A DNA stretch of 44,398 nt from Pseudomonas sp. 10-1B (GTDB lineage Bacteria > Pseudomonadota > Gammaproteobacteria > Pseudomonadales > Pseudomonadaceae), in assembly GCF_000935045.1 (NCBI RefSeq), contig NZ_JYKS01000017.1, positions 1 through 44,398 on the forward strand, read 5' to 3'. Shown here in pieces: positions 1 to 8,133 of the stretch. A program made the translations under genes and the position numbers. Position 1 is the stretch's first letter; each line of letters opens with the position of its first letter. The notes under the pieces are model-generated. The model ran no database searches and had not been told where the DNA came from. It worked only from the letters and a program-made list of their open reading frames with translations.

Positions 1-10
1 TGCCTGGGCT

Positions 11-103
11 GGCCTCATCGCCGGCAAGCCAGCTCCCACAGGTACTGCACAGGGCTTGAGGCCTATGCGGTCGAGGTGGGAGCTGGCTTGCCGGCGATTG
101 GCC
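11..103. repeat. REP pair (inverted), ATCGCCGGCAAGCCAGCTCC type
   Basis: Two REP-type palindromes face each other, with outer ends at 11-42 and 76-103 and about 33 nt between. Each arm is itself a hairpin (GCCGGCAAGCCAGC core) ending in CCCACAGG. This matches the dispersed ~35-bp REP family described in P. putida. It lies just past the 3' end of the M48 peptidase gene and could act as a transcript end or mRNA stabiliser. Confidence 0.85.
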
Positions 104-151
104 CTAACAGGCAACTACACGTACCGCAGCCTGCACTCACCGCTGCGACTT

Positions 152-2314
152 CTACAGGGCTTCGCCTGACGGCCCTCCATCCAATGCCTGCAGGGCCTGG
201 CGCGCATGGCCGCCTTCCAGATAGCGCCCTATCAGCAACGCCAGCTGCCCGCCATTCAAGGCCTTGCCATCCACGCTCCAGCGCCCCAACGCCAGGGTCA
301 CCTGCCGGGTCCGCGTATCGAACTTGGCATCGGGCTCCCAGAACCTGCGCTTGTGGAACATCGGTAACGGCGCATCCTCGGCCAGTTGCAACACCACCGC
401 CAGGCCCGGCGAAACTTTGACCTGGTATTGATCGAAGCAATGCAGCGCGATCGGCTCCGAGGCATTGGCAAAGCGCACCGTGTCCCGCGTCAGCACCAGC
501 GCGGGGGTGGCCGCACGCTTGATGAAGCGCCAGCCGAACACGCCCAGCATGACCCCGGTGCCGGCAATGGCCACGGCCAGCACGCGGAAGAAGGTGATCA
601 GCCCAGGCTTGGCGCCGTGCACGTCCACGCCCAGGAGCAGCCACGCCGCCGCGACCATGCAGCCGAGCGCCACCACCAGCAGAAACCGACCGCGCAACTG
701 TGCACCCTCGCGCACGATACTTTCGCTCGGCACCGCGTGGGCACGTTCTTCCAGCTCGCGGCGGATGTCCTCGCGCTGGCGCGCCAGGAAGTCGCCGAGG
801 GCCGTCGTCAGCATGCCGGACAACCCCGGTACGTCCGGGACATCCTCGGCCAGGCGGGCCAGCGCCTGATCGACCAGCACCGGCCGCAGCGCCTGGCCAT
901 GCCGCGCATCCTCGGCGGACATGCCCAGCGCCTGGATGCGCTGCAAGGTCGGTGGGTGGGTATCGGTGGGGTGGGGCAGTTCATCCGCCAGCTCGGCGTC
1001 CGGCAGGACGATAGGCTGCTGCGCCAGGTGCGTCAGCACCGAGCCCAGCAAGTCTTGCGGCCACAGTGCCGGCTGGTCGCACAGGTGCCGGTGGTGTTCA
1101 TCGATCAACGGCTCCAGCGCACTGATCCGTACCAGCGAATCGACCACCGCCTGTGGCCCGTCGATCCGTGCGCCTGCGGCATCGGCCAGCAGTTCGCGCT
1201 CGCGGCTCCAGTGGCTGACGGCATGGTCGAAGCGCTGCATCGAATACACCGCCAGCGCGTAGGCCGGCAGGGTCAGCAAGCCACGCAGAAAGCCTGCTTC
1301 CATATGCTCGCCAAGCACCCCGATGCTGCGCCACACCCCTTGGTAGATGGGGGCGAAACGCATGCTGTAGGCGGTGTCCTCGCCCGAGAAATGGGCCAGC
1401 TCATGTGCGATCACCGCATCGCTTTCTCGGCGGCTGAGCACCGCCAGCAACGGCAAGGGCAGGTACAAGGTGCGCCCCTGCAGGCGACGCTCGCCCGGCT
1501 GCAGCAGGACCTCGGCCGAGGTCACGTAAAAGCCTTCGAGGCAGCCGACCACGATGTTGTCCGGCTCCAGTGCATCGAGCCGTCGCGCCAGCGAGCGCAC
1601 CCGGGCCCACAAGGCAGGCGCCTGCTGCTCGGTCAGCGGCGTGCCGAAAACGTCGTGGGGTTCGGGCTTGAACAGCTGCAGCATGGTTTTCAGCTGCCCA
1701 GGCAGGCGGTACAACGGCCAGAGCATCGCCAGCATCAGCAGGCCCACCAATAGCTGCAGCTTGAGCACCCCGGCCGAAGTTTGTTTCAGGGCGAACAGCC
1801 AGAGCGCCTCGTAGGCGATTTCCAGCACGGCGGTCAGGGTCAGCAGCACCATCAGCGCGGCCAGCGCCAGCGGCAACAACTGCCGCACCCGGTGGAACAA
1901 CCGCACCAGTCGGGCCCGCGAGGCCAGTGCGGCCTTGCCGGCCCAGTGCAGGGTCACCAGGGCAGCGACGCCCAGCAGCGTGAGCACCGCCGCCAAGGGC
2001 AGCGACCACTGCGCCAGCACGGAACCGATGCGGGCGAAGGTCAGCTCACGCTCGGTCTCGTTCAGGCGCAGCACCGCCATGCTGTTGGCCATGTAGGGGT
2101 CGACCGAGCGCCCGTTGAACTGCACGTCGCGGTGGTCGCGCACGCGCTGCATCTCTTCCACCTGGGCGATGAAGACGTGCAGTTGGCCGCGATCCTCCAG
2201 CAGCAGGGTGCGGTGCTCATCGGCGCGCTGGCCCTGCCAGAGGGCCATGGCCCATAGCAGCAGTGGCAGCAGCACCAGCCGCCAGGCAAGAATGCGCGTG
2301 TCGCGCGAGGTCAT
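152..2314 (-). CDS. M48 family membrane metallopeptidase
   Basis: Predicted 720-aa zinc endopeptidase of the M48 (Ste24/HtpX-like) group. The zinc-binding motif HELAH is at about residues 303-307, followed by the downstream acidic region expected for the family. Hydrophobic segments occur near the N terminus (residues ~8-25), at ~95-190 and again at ~540-600, so it is an inner-membrane protein with a cytoplasmic or membrane-face catalytic domain. An upstream ATG at 2350 exists, but the ATG at 2314 follows a GGAGAG ribosome site 7 nt away and starts a clean signal-anchor, so I chose it. It is the last gene of the leftward haem-A/SURF1/SCO run, 75 nt after the SCO gene. Its substrate is unknown; membrane protein quality control near the oxidase assembly genes is an inference. 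Confidence 0.85.
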   Translation of the reverse strand: MTSRDTRILAWRLVLLPLLLWAMALWQGQRADEHRTLLLEDRGQLHVFIAQVEEMQRVRDHRDVQFNGRSVDPYMANSMAVLRLNETERELTFARIGSVLAQWSLPLAAVLTLLGVAALVTLHWAGKAALASRARLVRLFHRVRQLLPLALAALMVLLTLTAVLEIAYEALWLFALKQTSAGVLKLQLLVGLLMLAMLWPLYRLPGQLKTMLQLFKPEPHDVFGTPLTEQQAPALWARVRSLARRLDALEPDNIVVGCLEGFYVTSAEVLLQPGERRLQGRTLYLPLPLLAVLSRRESDAVIAHELAHFSGEDTAYSMRFAPIYQGVWRSIGVLGEHMEAGFLRGLLTLPAYALAVYSMQRFDHAVSHWSRERELLADAAGARIDGPQAVVDSLVRISALEPLIDEHHRHLCDQPALWPQDLLGSVLTHLAQQPIVLPDAELADELPHPTDTHPPTLQRIQALGMSAEDARHGQALRPVLVDQALARLAEDVPDVPGLSGMLTTALGDFLARQREDIRRELEERAHAVPSESIVREGAQLRGRFLLVVALGCMVAAAWLLLGVDVHGAKPGLITFFRVLAVAIAGTGVMLGVFGWRFIKRAATPALVLTRDTVRFANASEPIALHCFDQYQVKVSPGLAVVLQLAEDAPLPMFHKRRFWEPDAKFDTRTRQVTLALGRWSVDGKALNGGQLALLIGRYLEGGHARQALQALDGGPSGEAL

Positions 2315-2389
2315 ATCAGGCTCTCCATGCCAATGCTCGAGGGCGCTCATCCTAACCGACAGGAGAGTGCTTCGAAAGCGCGGCCCGAC

Positions 2390-3022
2390 TCAGTCGCGCT
2401 TGACCAGCCCCGGCAACTGCGCCACCAGCTTCTGGTTGTTGAACGGCGCCCGAATGAACCCCCGCTGACGCCCATCCGGCCCGATAACTGCCAGGTTGCC
2501 GCTGTGATCCACGGTATACCCCGGCTTGCTGGTATCCGCTGGAATGAACGGAATGCTCAAGGCATTGGCCAGCTTCTGGGTATCCTCGATCGACCCCGCC
2601 ACCCCGACAAAGTCCTTGTCGAAATAGCCCAGGTACTGCTTCAGCTGGTTCGGCGTGTCGCGGTTCGGGTCCACACTCACCAGCACCACCTGCAGCCGAT
2701 CCAAGGCCTCCTTGGGCAGCTCGCTCTTCACCTGGCGCAGTTGGGCCAGGGTGGTCGGGCAGATGTCCGGGCAGTAGGTGTAGCCAAAGAACAGCAGCGA
2801 CCATTTGCCCTTCAGGTCATCCAGCTGCACGGGTTGGCTGTCCTGGTCGGTCATGGTCACGTCGGCCACGGCGCGGCTCTGCGGCAGCAGGATGATGCCG
2901 GCATCGATCAGCTCGGCCGGGTTGAGCTGGTCGCGGCCATTGAGCACCTTGTTGACGGTCAGGCCCAGGATCAACGCGACCAGGGCGACGAGGATGAAGA
3001 CGGTTTTCTGGGTTCGGGTCAT
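2390..3022 (-). CDS. senC: SCO1/SenC-family copper chaperone for cytochrome oxidase
   Basis: A 210-aa SCO1/SenC/PrrC protein with an N-terminal membrane anchor (residues ~7-23) and a periplasmic thioredoxin-like domain. The copper-binding CxxxC motif is C84-P-D-I-C88 and the third ligand is H173. The family delivers copper to the CuA centre of cytochrome c oxidase subunit II and has a thiol-redox role. The start codon overlaps the ctaB stop by 4 nt (ATGA), implying translational coupling. Position after ctaA and ctaB fits a role in maturing the CtaC encoded about 7 kb upstream in transcription order. The gene symbol follows P. aeruginosa usage. Confidence 0.9.
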   Translation of the reverse strand: MTRTQKTVFILVALVALILGLTVNKVLNGRDQLNPAELIDAGIILLPQSRAVADVTMTDQDSQPVQLDDLKGKWSLLFFGYTYCPDICPTTLAQLRQVKSELPKEALDRLQVVLVSVDPNRDTPNQLKQYLGYFDKDFVGVAGSIEDTQKLANALSIPFIPADTSKPGYTVDHSGNLAVIGPDGRQRGFIRAPFNNQKLVAQLPGLVKRD

Positions 3023-3912
3023 AGGTTCAGCAACAGGTAGTGGTCAAGGAGCAACGCGATGAACAGCGCGAACAGGTAGCCGATAGAGTACTTGAAGGTG
3101 CCGATCGCCGCGTGCGGCCGGCTGCCACGGTACAACACCCAGGCCCATCGCAGGAAGCGCAGGCCCAGCACCAGGGCACAGGCCAGGTACAACGGGCCGC
3201 TCATGTGGATGGCATACGGCAACAGGCTCACCGCCAGCAAAACCAGGCTGTACAGCAGGATGTGCAGCTTGGTGTAGCGCTCGCCGTGGGTCACCGGCAG
3301 CATCGGGATATCGGCCTTGGCATACTCCTCCTTGCGGTGGATGGCCAAGGCCCAGAAGTGCGGTGGGGTCCAGGCGAAGATGATCAGCACCAGCAGCAAA
3401 GGCTCGGCACTGACGTGGCCGCTTACCGCAACCCAGCCAAGCAGTGGCGGTGCGGCGCCGGCCAGGCCGCCGATGACGATGTTCTGCGGCGTGGCTCGCT
3501 TGAGAAAGCCGGTGTAGAGCACCGCATAGCCAAGCAGCGAGGCCAGGGTCAGCCAGGCGGTGAGGGCGTTGGTGAACACTAGCAACAGGGCCATGCCCAA
3601 CAACGCCAGGGCCAAGGCGAACAGCAGGGCCGCTAGTGGCTCGACCCGGCCCTGGGCCAGCGGGCGCTTGTGGGTACGCGCCATCAACGCATCGATGCGC
3701 CGGTCCACCACATGGTTGACCACCGCCGCAGCGCCGGCGCACAAGCCAATACCCAGGTTGCCGAACAGCAGCACGCCCCAGCTGACACCCGCACGGGTGG
3801 CCAGGAACATGCCCGCCAGCGAGGTGATCAGCATCAGCACCACCACCTTGGGCTTGGTCAGCTCCAGGTAATCACGCCAACTGGCCCGTCGTACGCTCAG
3901 AAGCGTCGCCAC
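3019..3912 (-). CDS. ctaB: Haem O synthase (protoheme IX farnesyltransferase)
   Basis: A 297-aa UbiA-type prenyltransferase that transfers farnesyl to haem B to make haem O. The prenyl-diphosphate motif NxxxDxxxD is at N66-D70-D74, followed by the conserved RTHKRPL segment. Around seven to nine membrane helices cover the rest. I place the start at the GTG at 3912: GAGGAA lies 6 nt upstream and the product begins MATLLSVRR. A frame continues upstream without a stop, but that part is a shadow of ctaA. The gene overlaps the end of ctaA by 16 nt and the start of the SCO gene by 4 nt, so the three are co-transcribed. Pseudomonads often carry a second copy (cyoE) with the bo3 oxidase; this one belongs to the aa3 cluster. 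Confidence 0.93.
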   Translation of the reverse strand: MATLLSVRRASWRDYLELTKPKVVVLMLITSLAGMFLATRAGVSWGVLLFGNLGIGLCAGAAAVVNHVVDRRIDALMARTHKRPLAQGRVEPLAALLFALALALLGMALLLVFTNALTAWLTLASLLGYAVLYTGFLKRATPQNIVIGGLAGAAPPLLGWVAVSGHVSAEPLLLVLIIFAWTPPHFWALAIHRKEEYAKADIPMLPVTHGERYTKLHILLYSLVLLAVSLLPYAIHMSGPLYLACALVLGLRFLRWAWVLYRGSRPHAAIGTFKYSIGYLFALFIALLLDHYLLLNL

Positions 3913-4976
3913 GAATCGTTCCTCATGTGATGGGAGACGCCGACACCAGCCACCGGCCGCAGGCGCCAGCCGTGGCCGACACCCACGCGTACCTTGTCGA
4001 CCACACGGATGCGATAGTTCACCAGCACCATGCTCAACAGCAGCAGCGCGCCACCGGCGTTGTGCGCCACGGCCACGGCCAACGGCAGGTGGAACAGCAC
4101 GTTGCTGATGCCCAGGCCGACCTGCACCGCCAGCGCCAGCAGCACCAGCCGCGCCAGGCCGGGCAGACCGCAGCGGTGCAGCTTCCAGCTGAGCATCAGC
4201 AACACACCGGTCACCAGCAGCGCACCCAGGCGGTGGCTGATGTGGATGGCCGTACGTGCATCGCTGTCCAGTTGCCCCCCCAGGTAGTTGGGGCCGACGT
4301 GCTGGGTCAGGTGGAAGCCGTTGCTGAAGTCCGCCGCCGGCCACCACTGGCCGTGGCAGGTGGGCAGGTCGATACAGGCCACGGCCGCGTAGTTGGCGCT
4401 GACCCAACCACCCAGGGCGATCTGGCCGATCACCACCAGCAAGGCCAGTGCGGCGATCCGGCGCAGGCTCAGCGGCAGTTTTGGCAAGGGCGCAAAGGCG
4501 CGGGATAGACGCAGGGACAACAGGAACAGCAGGCTCAGGGTAGTGAAGCCACCGAGTAGATGCGCGGTGACCACCTGCGGCCACAGCTTCAGGGTGACCG
4601 TCCACATGCCAAAGGCCGCCTGGGCTAGCACCACGCCCAGCAACAGCACGGGCAAGCGATAAGGCTGGCCATCGCGGGCATGCCGGCGCACCGCCTGCAA
4701 GGCGAGCAGGGCGATCACCACGGCCAGGGTACCGGCGAAGTAGCGATGGACCATCTCGGCCCAGCCCTTGGCTGCTTCCACCGGGTGCTCAGGGAAGTGC
4801 AGTTCGGCATGGGCCAGCTGCGCTTCGCTCTTGGGCACGCTGATGAAGCCATAACAGCCCGGCCAGTCGGGGCAGCCGAGGCCGGCGTGGGTCAGGCGGG
4901 TATAGGCACCGAGCAGGACGACTAGCAGTGCCAGCAGGGTGGCGAACACAGCGAGGCGAAATCCGGGTCTGGCCAT
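3897..4976 (-). CDS. ctaA: Haem A synthase (COX15/CtaA family)
   Basis: A 359-aa polytopic membrane protein that oxidises haem O to haem A for the aa3 oxidase. The N-terminal helix is followed by the family cysteine pair (C35 and C41 in GCPDWPGC) and the haem-ligand region EMVHR (H77). A second haem-ligand histidine is in ISHRLGALL. About eight membrane segments are visible. The ATG at 4976 begins MARPGFRLAV and has GGAG just upstream. The C terminus runs 16 nt into ctaB. Together with ctaB it supplies the haem cofactor that the oxidase genes at 6.6-10.9 kb need. Confidence 0.93.
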   Translation of the reverse strand: MARPGFRLAVFATLLALLVVLLGAYTRLTHAGLGCPDWPGCYGFISVPKSEAQLAHAELHFPEHPVEAAKGWAEMVHRYFAGTLAVVIALLALQAVRRHARDGQPYRLPVLLLGVVLAQAAFGMWTVTLKLWPQVVTAHLLGGFTTLSLLFLLSLRLSRAFAPLPKLPLSLRRIAALALLVVIGQIALGGWVSANYAAVACIDLPTCHGQWWPAADFSNGFHLTQHVGPNYLGGQLDSDARTAIHISHRLGALLVTGVLLMLSWKLHRCGLPGLARLVLLALAVQVGLGISNVLFHLPLAVAVAHNAGGALLLLSMVLVNYRIRVVDKVRVGVGHGWRLRPVAGVGVSHHMRNDSWRRF

Positions 4977-4985
4977 GGCAGGCTC

Positions 4986-5567
4986 CTAGCCGATGTTGGA
5001 CAGCTTGAGCAGGTGGCGCAGGTCGTCCAGCACGTGCTTGCCGGTGACCTTGCCGTCGTAGCGCAGCACCAGGTTGCCGTGCGGGTCGACGATCCACAGC
5101 TGCGGGCCGGGCTCACCGACCTTCTCCAGGTAGCGTTGCGCATCCAGCGGGTAGCGTTGCAGTTGCGGATACTCGCGGCCGAGCAGCGCCTGGTAGTCCG
5201 CGCTCAGCGGTTGGGCGACGGCCAGCGCATGGCTGGCACGGCTGGCATCGCGGCCCAGGCCGACCTGGATCTGCCGAGCCAGGTACACCAGGCGTTGACA
5301 GTCCTCGGCACAAGCCTCGGGCGCGCTCACCAGTAACTGCCAGTGCTGGTCCTGCCCAGCCACGCCGATATCGGCACGGCTCTCACCATTGCCGATCATC
5401 GCACCGTGGTAGCTGCGGCCTTCCGGCACCCAGAACTTGAGCTTGTACATGCTGGTGGCCAGGAGCATCGGCCCGAGCACCACCAGCAGGATCAGGATCA
5501 GTTGCAAACGCCCGCGGGCTCTGGGTTTGCTACGTTCAGGCACTTCCAGTGGAGTGGCGGTGGCCAT
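4986..5567 (-). CDS. Conserved membrane-anchored protein of the cox assembly cluster
   Basis: A 193-aa protein with one N-terminal membrane helix (residues ~20-42) and an extracytoplasmic domain. Its end, around QLWIVDPHGNLVLRY, resembles the C-terminal strand-turn-helix of thioredoxin/SCO folds, but no CxxxC motif is present; two cysteines occur in the spaced pattern CAEDC. The ATG at 5567 has AAGGAG 8 nt upstream. It overlaps the SURF1 gene by 32 nt and ends 9 nt before ctaA. An equivalent gene occupies this position in P. aeruginosa between SURF1 and ctaA. A role in oxidase assembly is inferred from position only. Confidence 0.8.
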   Translation of the reverse strand: MATATPLEVPERSKPRARGRLQLILILLVVLGPMLLATSMYKLKFWVPEGRSYHGAMIGNGESRADIGVAGQDQHWQLLVSAPEACAEDCQRLVYLARQIQVGLGRDASRASHALAVAQPLSADYQALLGREYPQLQRYPLDAQRYLEKVGEPGPQLWIVDPHGNLVLRYDGKVTGKHVLDDLRHLLKLSNIG

Positions 5568-6273
5568 GGCGTTTCTCCTTGTTGTGGTGCCAGCCGAAGT
5601 AGAGGTAAAGCAGTACCAAAGCGGTCGCCAGGGCAAACCACTGCACGGCGTACCCCAGGTGTTTTTCCGGGCCCATGGCGACGACCGGCCAGTCCAGGCG
5701 GTAGGTCGCCGGGCCGGGTTCCAGGCGCAATTCATGGGCGAAACCTTCGCGGTCGAGCTGTTGCCAGAGCTGCGCGGCATCAATGGCAGTGAGCAGGTGG
5801 GGCCATTGGCCGCCGACCGGGTCAGGGTGCAACTGGAAGGGACTGCCCGGCGCGACATACACCGAAGCGTCCAGCGCCAGCGGCTGGGCAGGGGTATCGA
5901 ATTGCACCGGCACCCGGCGGTCTGGCCAAGGCAGCCAACCGCGATTGACCAGCAGCCACAGGCCACTGGGCTGATCATGGAACGGTTGCAACAGCTCGAC
6001 CCCGGCCTGCCCATCGCGCATGCGGTTGTCCAGCAGCAGGCTGTGCTCGGCGTCGAAACGGCCATACAGGTGCAGGCGGCGGAAGGCATTGTCCTGGTTC
6101 GCGGCCAGCTGGGTCGTGGCCAGGGGCGCCTCGATCCGCCGCTCGGCGTAGGTGGCCAGCAGTACGCGCTTTTCCTCGGCACGGCCGAGTTGCCAGCAGC
6201 CAAGCGCGATCAGCCCCGGCAGCAGCGCAAGCACCACCAGGGTCGGTACCCAGCCCGGGCGAAACGGCCTCAT
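5536..6273 (-). CDS. SURF1-family cytochrome oxidase biogenesis protein
   Basis: A 245-aa SURF1/Shy1 family protein. It has the family architecture: an N-terminal membrane helix (residues ~9-26, ending CWQLGRAEEK), a large periplasmic domain with the conserved NRGWLPWP segment, and a C-terminal helix (~215-232). In bacteria SURF1 helps insert or retain haem a in subunit I. It is the first gene of the leftward run SURF1 - membrane protein - ctaA - ctaB - SCO - M48. It is divergent from the small twin-helix gene at 6337, with only 63 nt between, so that gap must hold both promoters. Confidence 0.9.
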   Translation of the reverse strand: MRPFRPGWVPTLVVLALLPGLIALGCWQLGRAEEKRVLLATYAERRIEAPLATTQLAANQDNAFRRLHLYGRFDAEHSLLLDNRMRDGQAGVELLQPFHDQPSGLWLLVNRGWLPWPDRRVPVQFDTPAQPLALDASVYVAPGSPFQLHPDPVGGQWPHLLTAIDAAQLWQQLDREGFAHELRLEPGPATYRLDWPVVAMGPEKHLGYAVQWFALATALVLLYLYFGWHHNKEKRHGHRHSTGSA

Positions 6274-6336
6274 CGGAGCCTCGCCAGGTCAGTCGCTATA
6301 CTTATCCACATCACCGCATCCCCCCGGAGTATCGCC

Positions 6337-6540
6337 ATGCTCAAGGCCGCGATTGTCCTGATGCTGTTGGCCACGATTGCCAGCCTGTTCAGTGGCCTGG
6401 TATTTCTGGTCAAGGACGATGAAAGCTCGACCCGTCTGCTGAAAGCGCTGACCGTGCGGGTGACCCTGGCAGCCCTGACCATCGGCCTGGTCGCCTGGGG
6501 CTTCATCAGCGGTCAGCTGGTTTCACATGCCCCTTTCTGA
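6337..6540 (+). CDS. Small twin-transmembrane protein (DUF2909-type)
   Basis: A 67-aa protein with two predicted membrane helices (residues ~3-25 and ~43-61) joined by a charged loop rich in Asp, Glu, Lys and Arg. It matches the 'twin transmembrane protein' family seen at this position in other Pseudomonas. The ATG at 6337 follows CGGAG by 7 nt; the long frame upstream is the SURF1 shadow. It is the only rightward gene inside the leftward oxidase cluster. Its function is unknown; a small accessory subunit or assembly helper of the oxidase is possible. Confidence 0.8.
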   Translation: MLKAAIVLMLLATIASLFSGLVFLVKDDESSTRLLKALTVRVTLAALTIGLVAWGFISGQLVSHAPF

Positions 6541-6558
6541 ATCTTCATTTGCTTTGAT

Positions 6559-6652
6559 GGCCTCATCGCCGGCAAGCCAGCTCCCACAGGTACAGCGCCA
6601 GCGTCAGGCCTTGTGAAATCCCTGTGGGAGCTGGCTTGCCGGCGATGAGGCC
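6559..6652. repeat. REP pair (inverted) at the 3' end of ctaE
   Basis: Arms at 6559-6590 and 6621-6652 are near-identical inverted copies of the ATCGCCGGCAAGCCAGCTCCCACAGG element. The right arm ends directly against the ctaE stop codon. It separates the convergent ends of ctaE and the twin-helix gene, where a bidirectional transcript end would be useful. Confidence 0.88.
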
Positions 6653-7540
6653 CTAGAGCACATACACAAAGATGAACAGCCCCACCCACACCACATCGAC
6701 GAAGTGCCAATACCAGCTGGCCGCCTCGAAGCCGAAGTGTTTCTCCGGGTTGAAGTGCCCGCGCAAAATGCGCACGAACATCACGATCAGGATGATCGTG
6801 CCCAAGGTCACGTGGGCACCGTGGAAGCCGGTAAGCATGAAGAAGGTCGCGCCATAGATCCCCGACCCCAGCGTCAGCCCCAGCTTGGTATAGGCCTCGT
6901 GGTACTCGAAGGCCTGCAAGGCGATGAAGCTGACGCCCAGCAGGATGGTCAGCGCCATCCAGAATTTAAGCGGCCCACGGTGGTCACGACGCAGCGCATG
7001 GTGGGCAATGGTGATGGTCACGCTGGAACTGACCAGCAGGATGGTGTTGATCAGCGGCAGGTGCCACGGGTCGATCACTTCCTTGGGCGGCGGGAACAGT
7101 TTCGGGTCGGGTGTGTGCAGCAGGGGCCAGGTGAACTCGAATGTAGGCCACAGCATGTGTGCGACCCCTTTGGCGCCTTCGCCACCCAGCCACGGCCCGG
7201 CCAGCACCCGCACGTAGAACAGCGCGCCAAAGAACGCCAGGAAGAACATCACCTCGGAGAAGATGAACCAACTCATGCCCCAGCGGAACGAGCGGTCCAG
7301 CTGCGCGCTATACAACCCGGCGCGGCTCTCCTTCACCACCGCGCCAAACCAGCCGAACAGCATATAGGCGAGGAACAGCGCGCCGATGAAGAAGATCAGC
7401 GGCCCATGCGACTCCGGGTGGCCGGCCTTCATGTCGTTGAACCAGGTACCCAGGCCGAACACCGTGATGAACATGCCGATGGTGGCGATGATCGGCCACT
7501 TGCTCTGCGCCGGGACGTAGTAGTGCTCATGACTTGCCAT
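6653..7540 (-). CDS. ctaE: Cytochrome c oxidase subunit III
   Basis: A 295-aa subunit III of aa3-type oxidase with about seven membrane helices. Family hallmarks include the helix with FHGAHVTLG near residue 230 and the C-terminal EAASWYWHFVDVVW block that ends the family. I chose the ATG at 7540 (MASHEHYYVP) because GAAGGAG lies about 8 nt upstream; the frame extends upstream to 7591 without a ribosome site. It is the last gene of ctaC-ctaD-ctaG-ctaE. Its TAG stop sits one base from a REP element. Confidence 0.95.
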   Translation of the reverse strand: MASHEHYYVPAQSKWPIIATIGMFITVFGLGTWFNDMKAGHPESHGPLIFFIGALFLAYMLFGWFGAVVKESRAGLYSAQLDRSFRWGMSWFIFSEVMFFLAFFGALFYVRVLAGPWLGGEGAKGVAHMLWPTFEFTWPLLHTPDPKLFPPPKEVIDPWHLPLINTILLVSSSVTITIAHHALRRDHRGPLKFWMALTILLGVSFIALQAFEYHEAYTKLGLTLGSGIYGATFFMLTGFHGAHVTLGTIILIVMFVRILRGHFNPEKHFGFEAASWYWHFVDVVWVGLFIFVYVL

Positions 7541-7556
7541 TGCTGTTCTCCTTCCC

Positions 7557-8123
7557 TTAACGGGCGCCCTGGACGTCCTGGGCCGCGACATGCGCGACCG
7601 GCGGGTGGCGAGCGGTGATGTCGAACAAGGTGTAGGCCAGTGTCAGGTGCTTCACGCTGGCCGGCAGGTCACGGTCGACGATGAAGCGCACCGGCATCTC
7701 GATGCGTTCGCCAGGCTGCAGTACCTGCTGGGTAAAACAGAAGCACTCGGTCTTGTGAAAGTACGCCGCGGCCTCGGCCGGGGTGATGCTGGGGATGGCT
7801 TGCGCACTCATCGGCCGGTCGGTCGGGTTGTGGGCGATGAAGATCATCTGGTTCACCGCCCCCGGGTTGACCTCCAGCTGGTCGGCGGTGGAGTAGAAGT
7901 CCCAGACCATGTCGCTGGCGTTGGTCGACATGAACTGCACCCGCACCGATCGCGTCGGGTCGCTGACCTGGCTGCCCTGGTACTGCCCGCCGGTCTTGCC
8001 ATTGATGCCGAAGGCCTTGCACATCACGTCGTAGATCGGCACCAGGGCGAAGCCGAAGGCGAACATCACCACCGTCAGCATCAGCAGGCGCGTTACCAGG
8101 CGTTTCAGCGACAGGCCGTTCAT
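7557..8123 (-). CDS. ctaG: Cytochrome c oxidase assembly protein CtaG/Cox11
   Basis: A 188-aa copper chaperone that delivers copper to the CuB site of subunit I. It has one N-terminal helix (residues ~10-30) and a periplasmic immunoglobulin-like domain with the copper motif C127-F-C129 in the conserved TECFCF segment, plus the membrane-proximal C35. It is 10 nt downstream of ctaD and 16 nt upstream of ctaE, in the same operon. This is the Cox11 type and is unrelated to the Bacillus CtaG fold. Confidence 0.93.
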   Translation of the reverse strand: MNGLSLKRLVTRLLMLTVVMFAFGFALVPIYDVMCKAFGINGKTGGQYQGSQVSDPTRSVRVQFMSTNASDMVWDFYSTADQLEVNPGAVNQMIFIAHNPTDRPMSAQAIPSITPAEAAAYFHKTECFCFTQQVLQPGERIEMPVRFIVDRDLPASVKHLTLAYTLFDITARHPPVAHVAAQDVQGAR

Positions 8124-8133
8124 GGCAGGTTAC

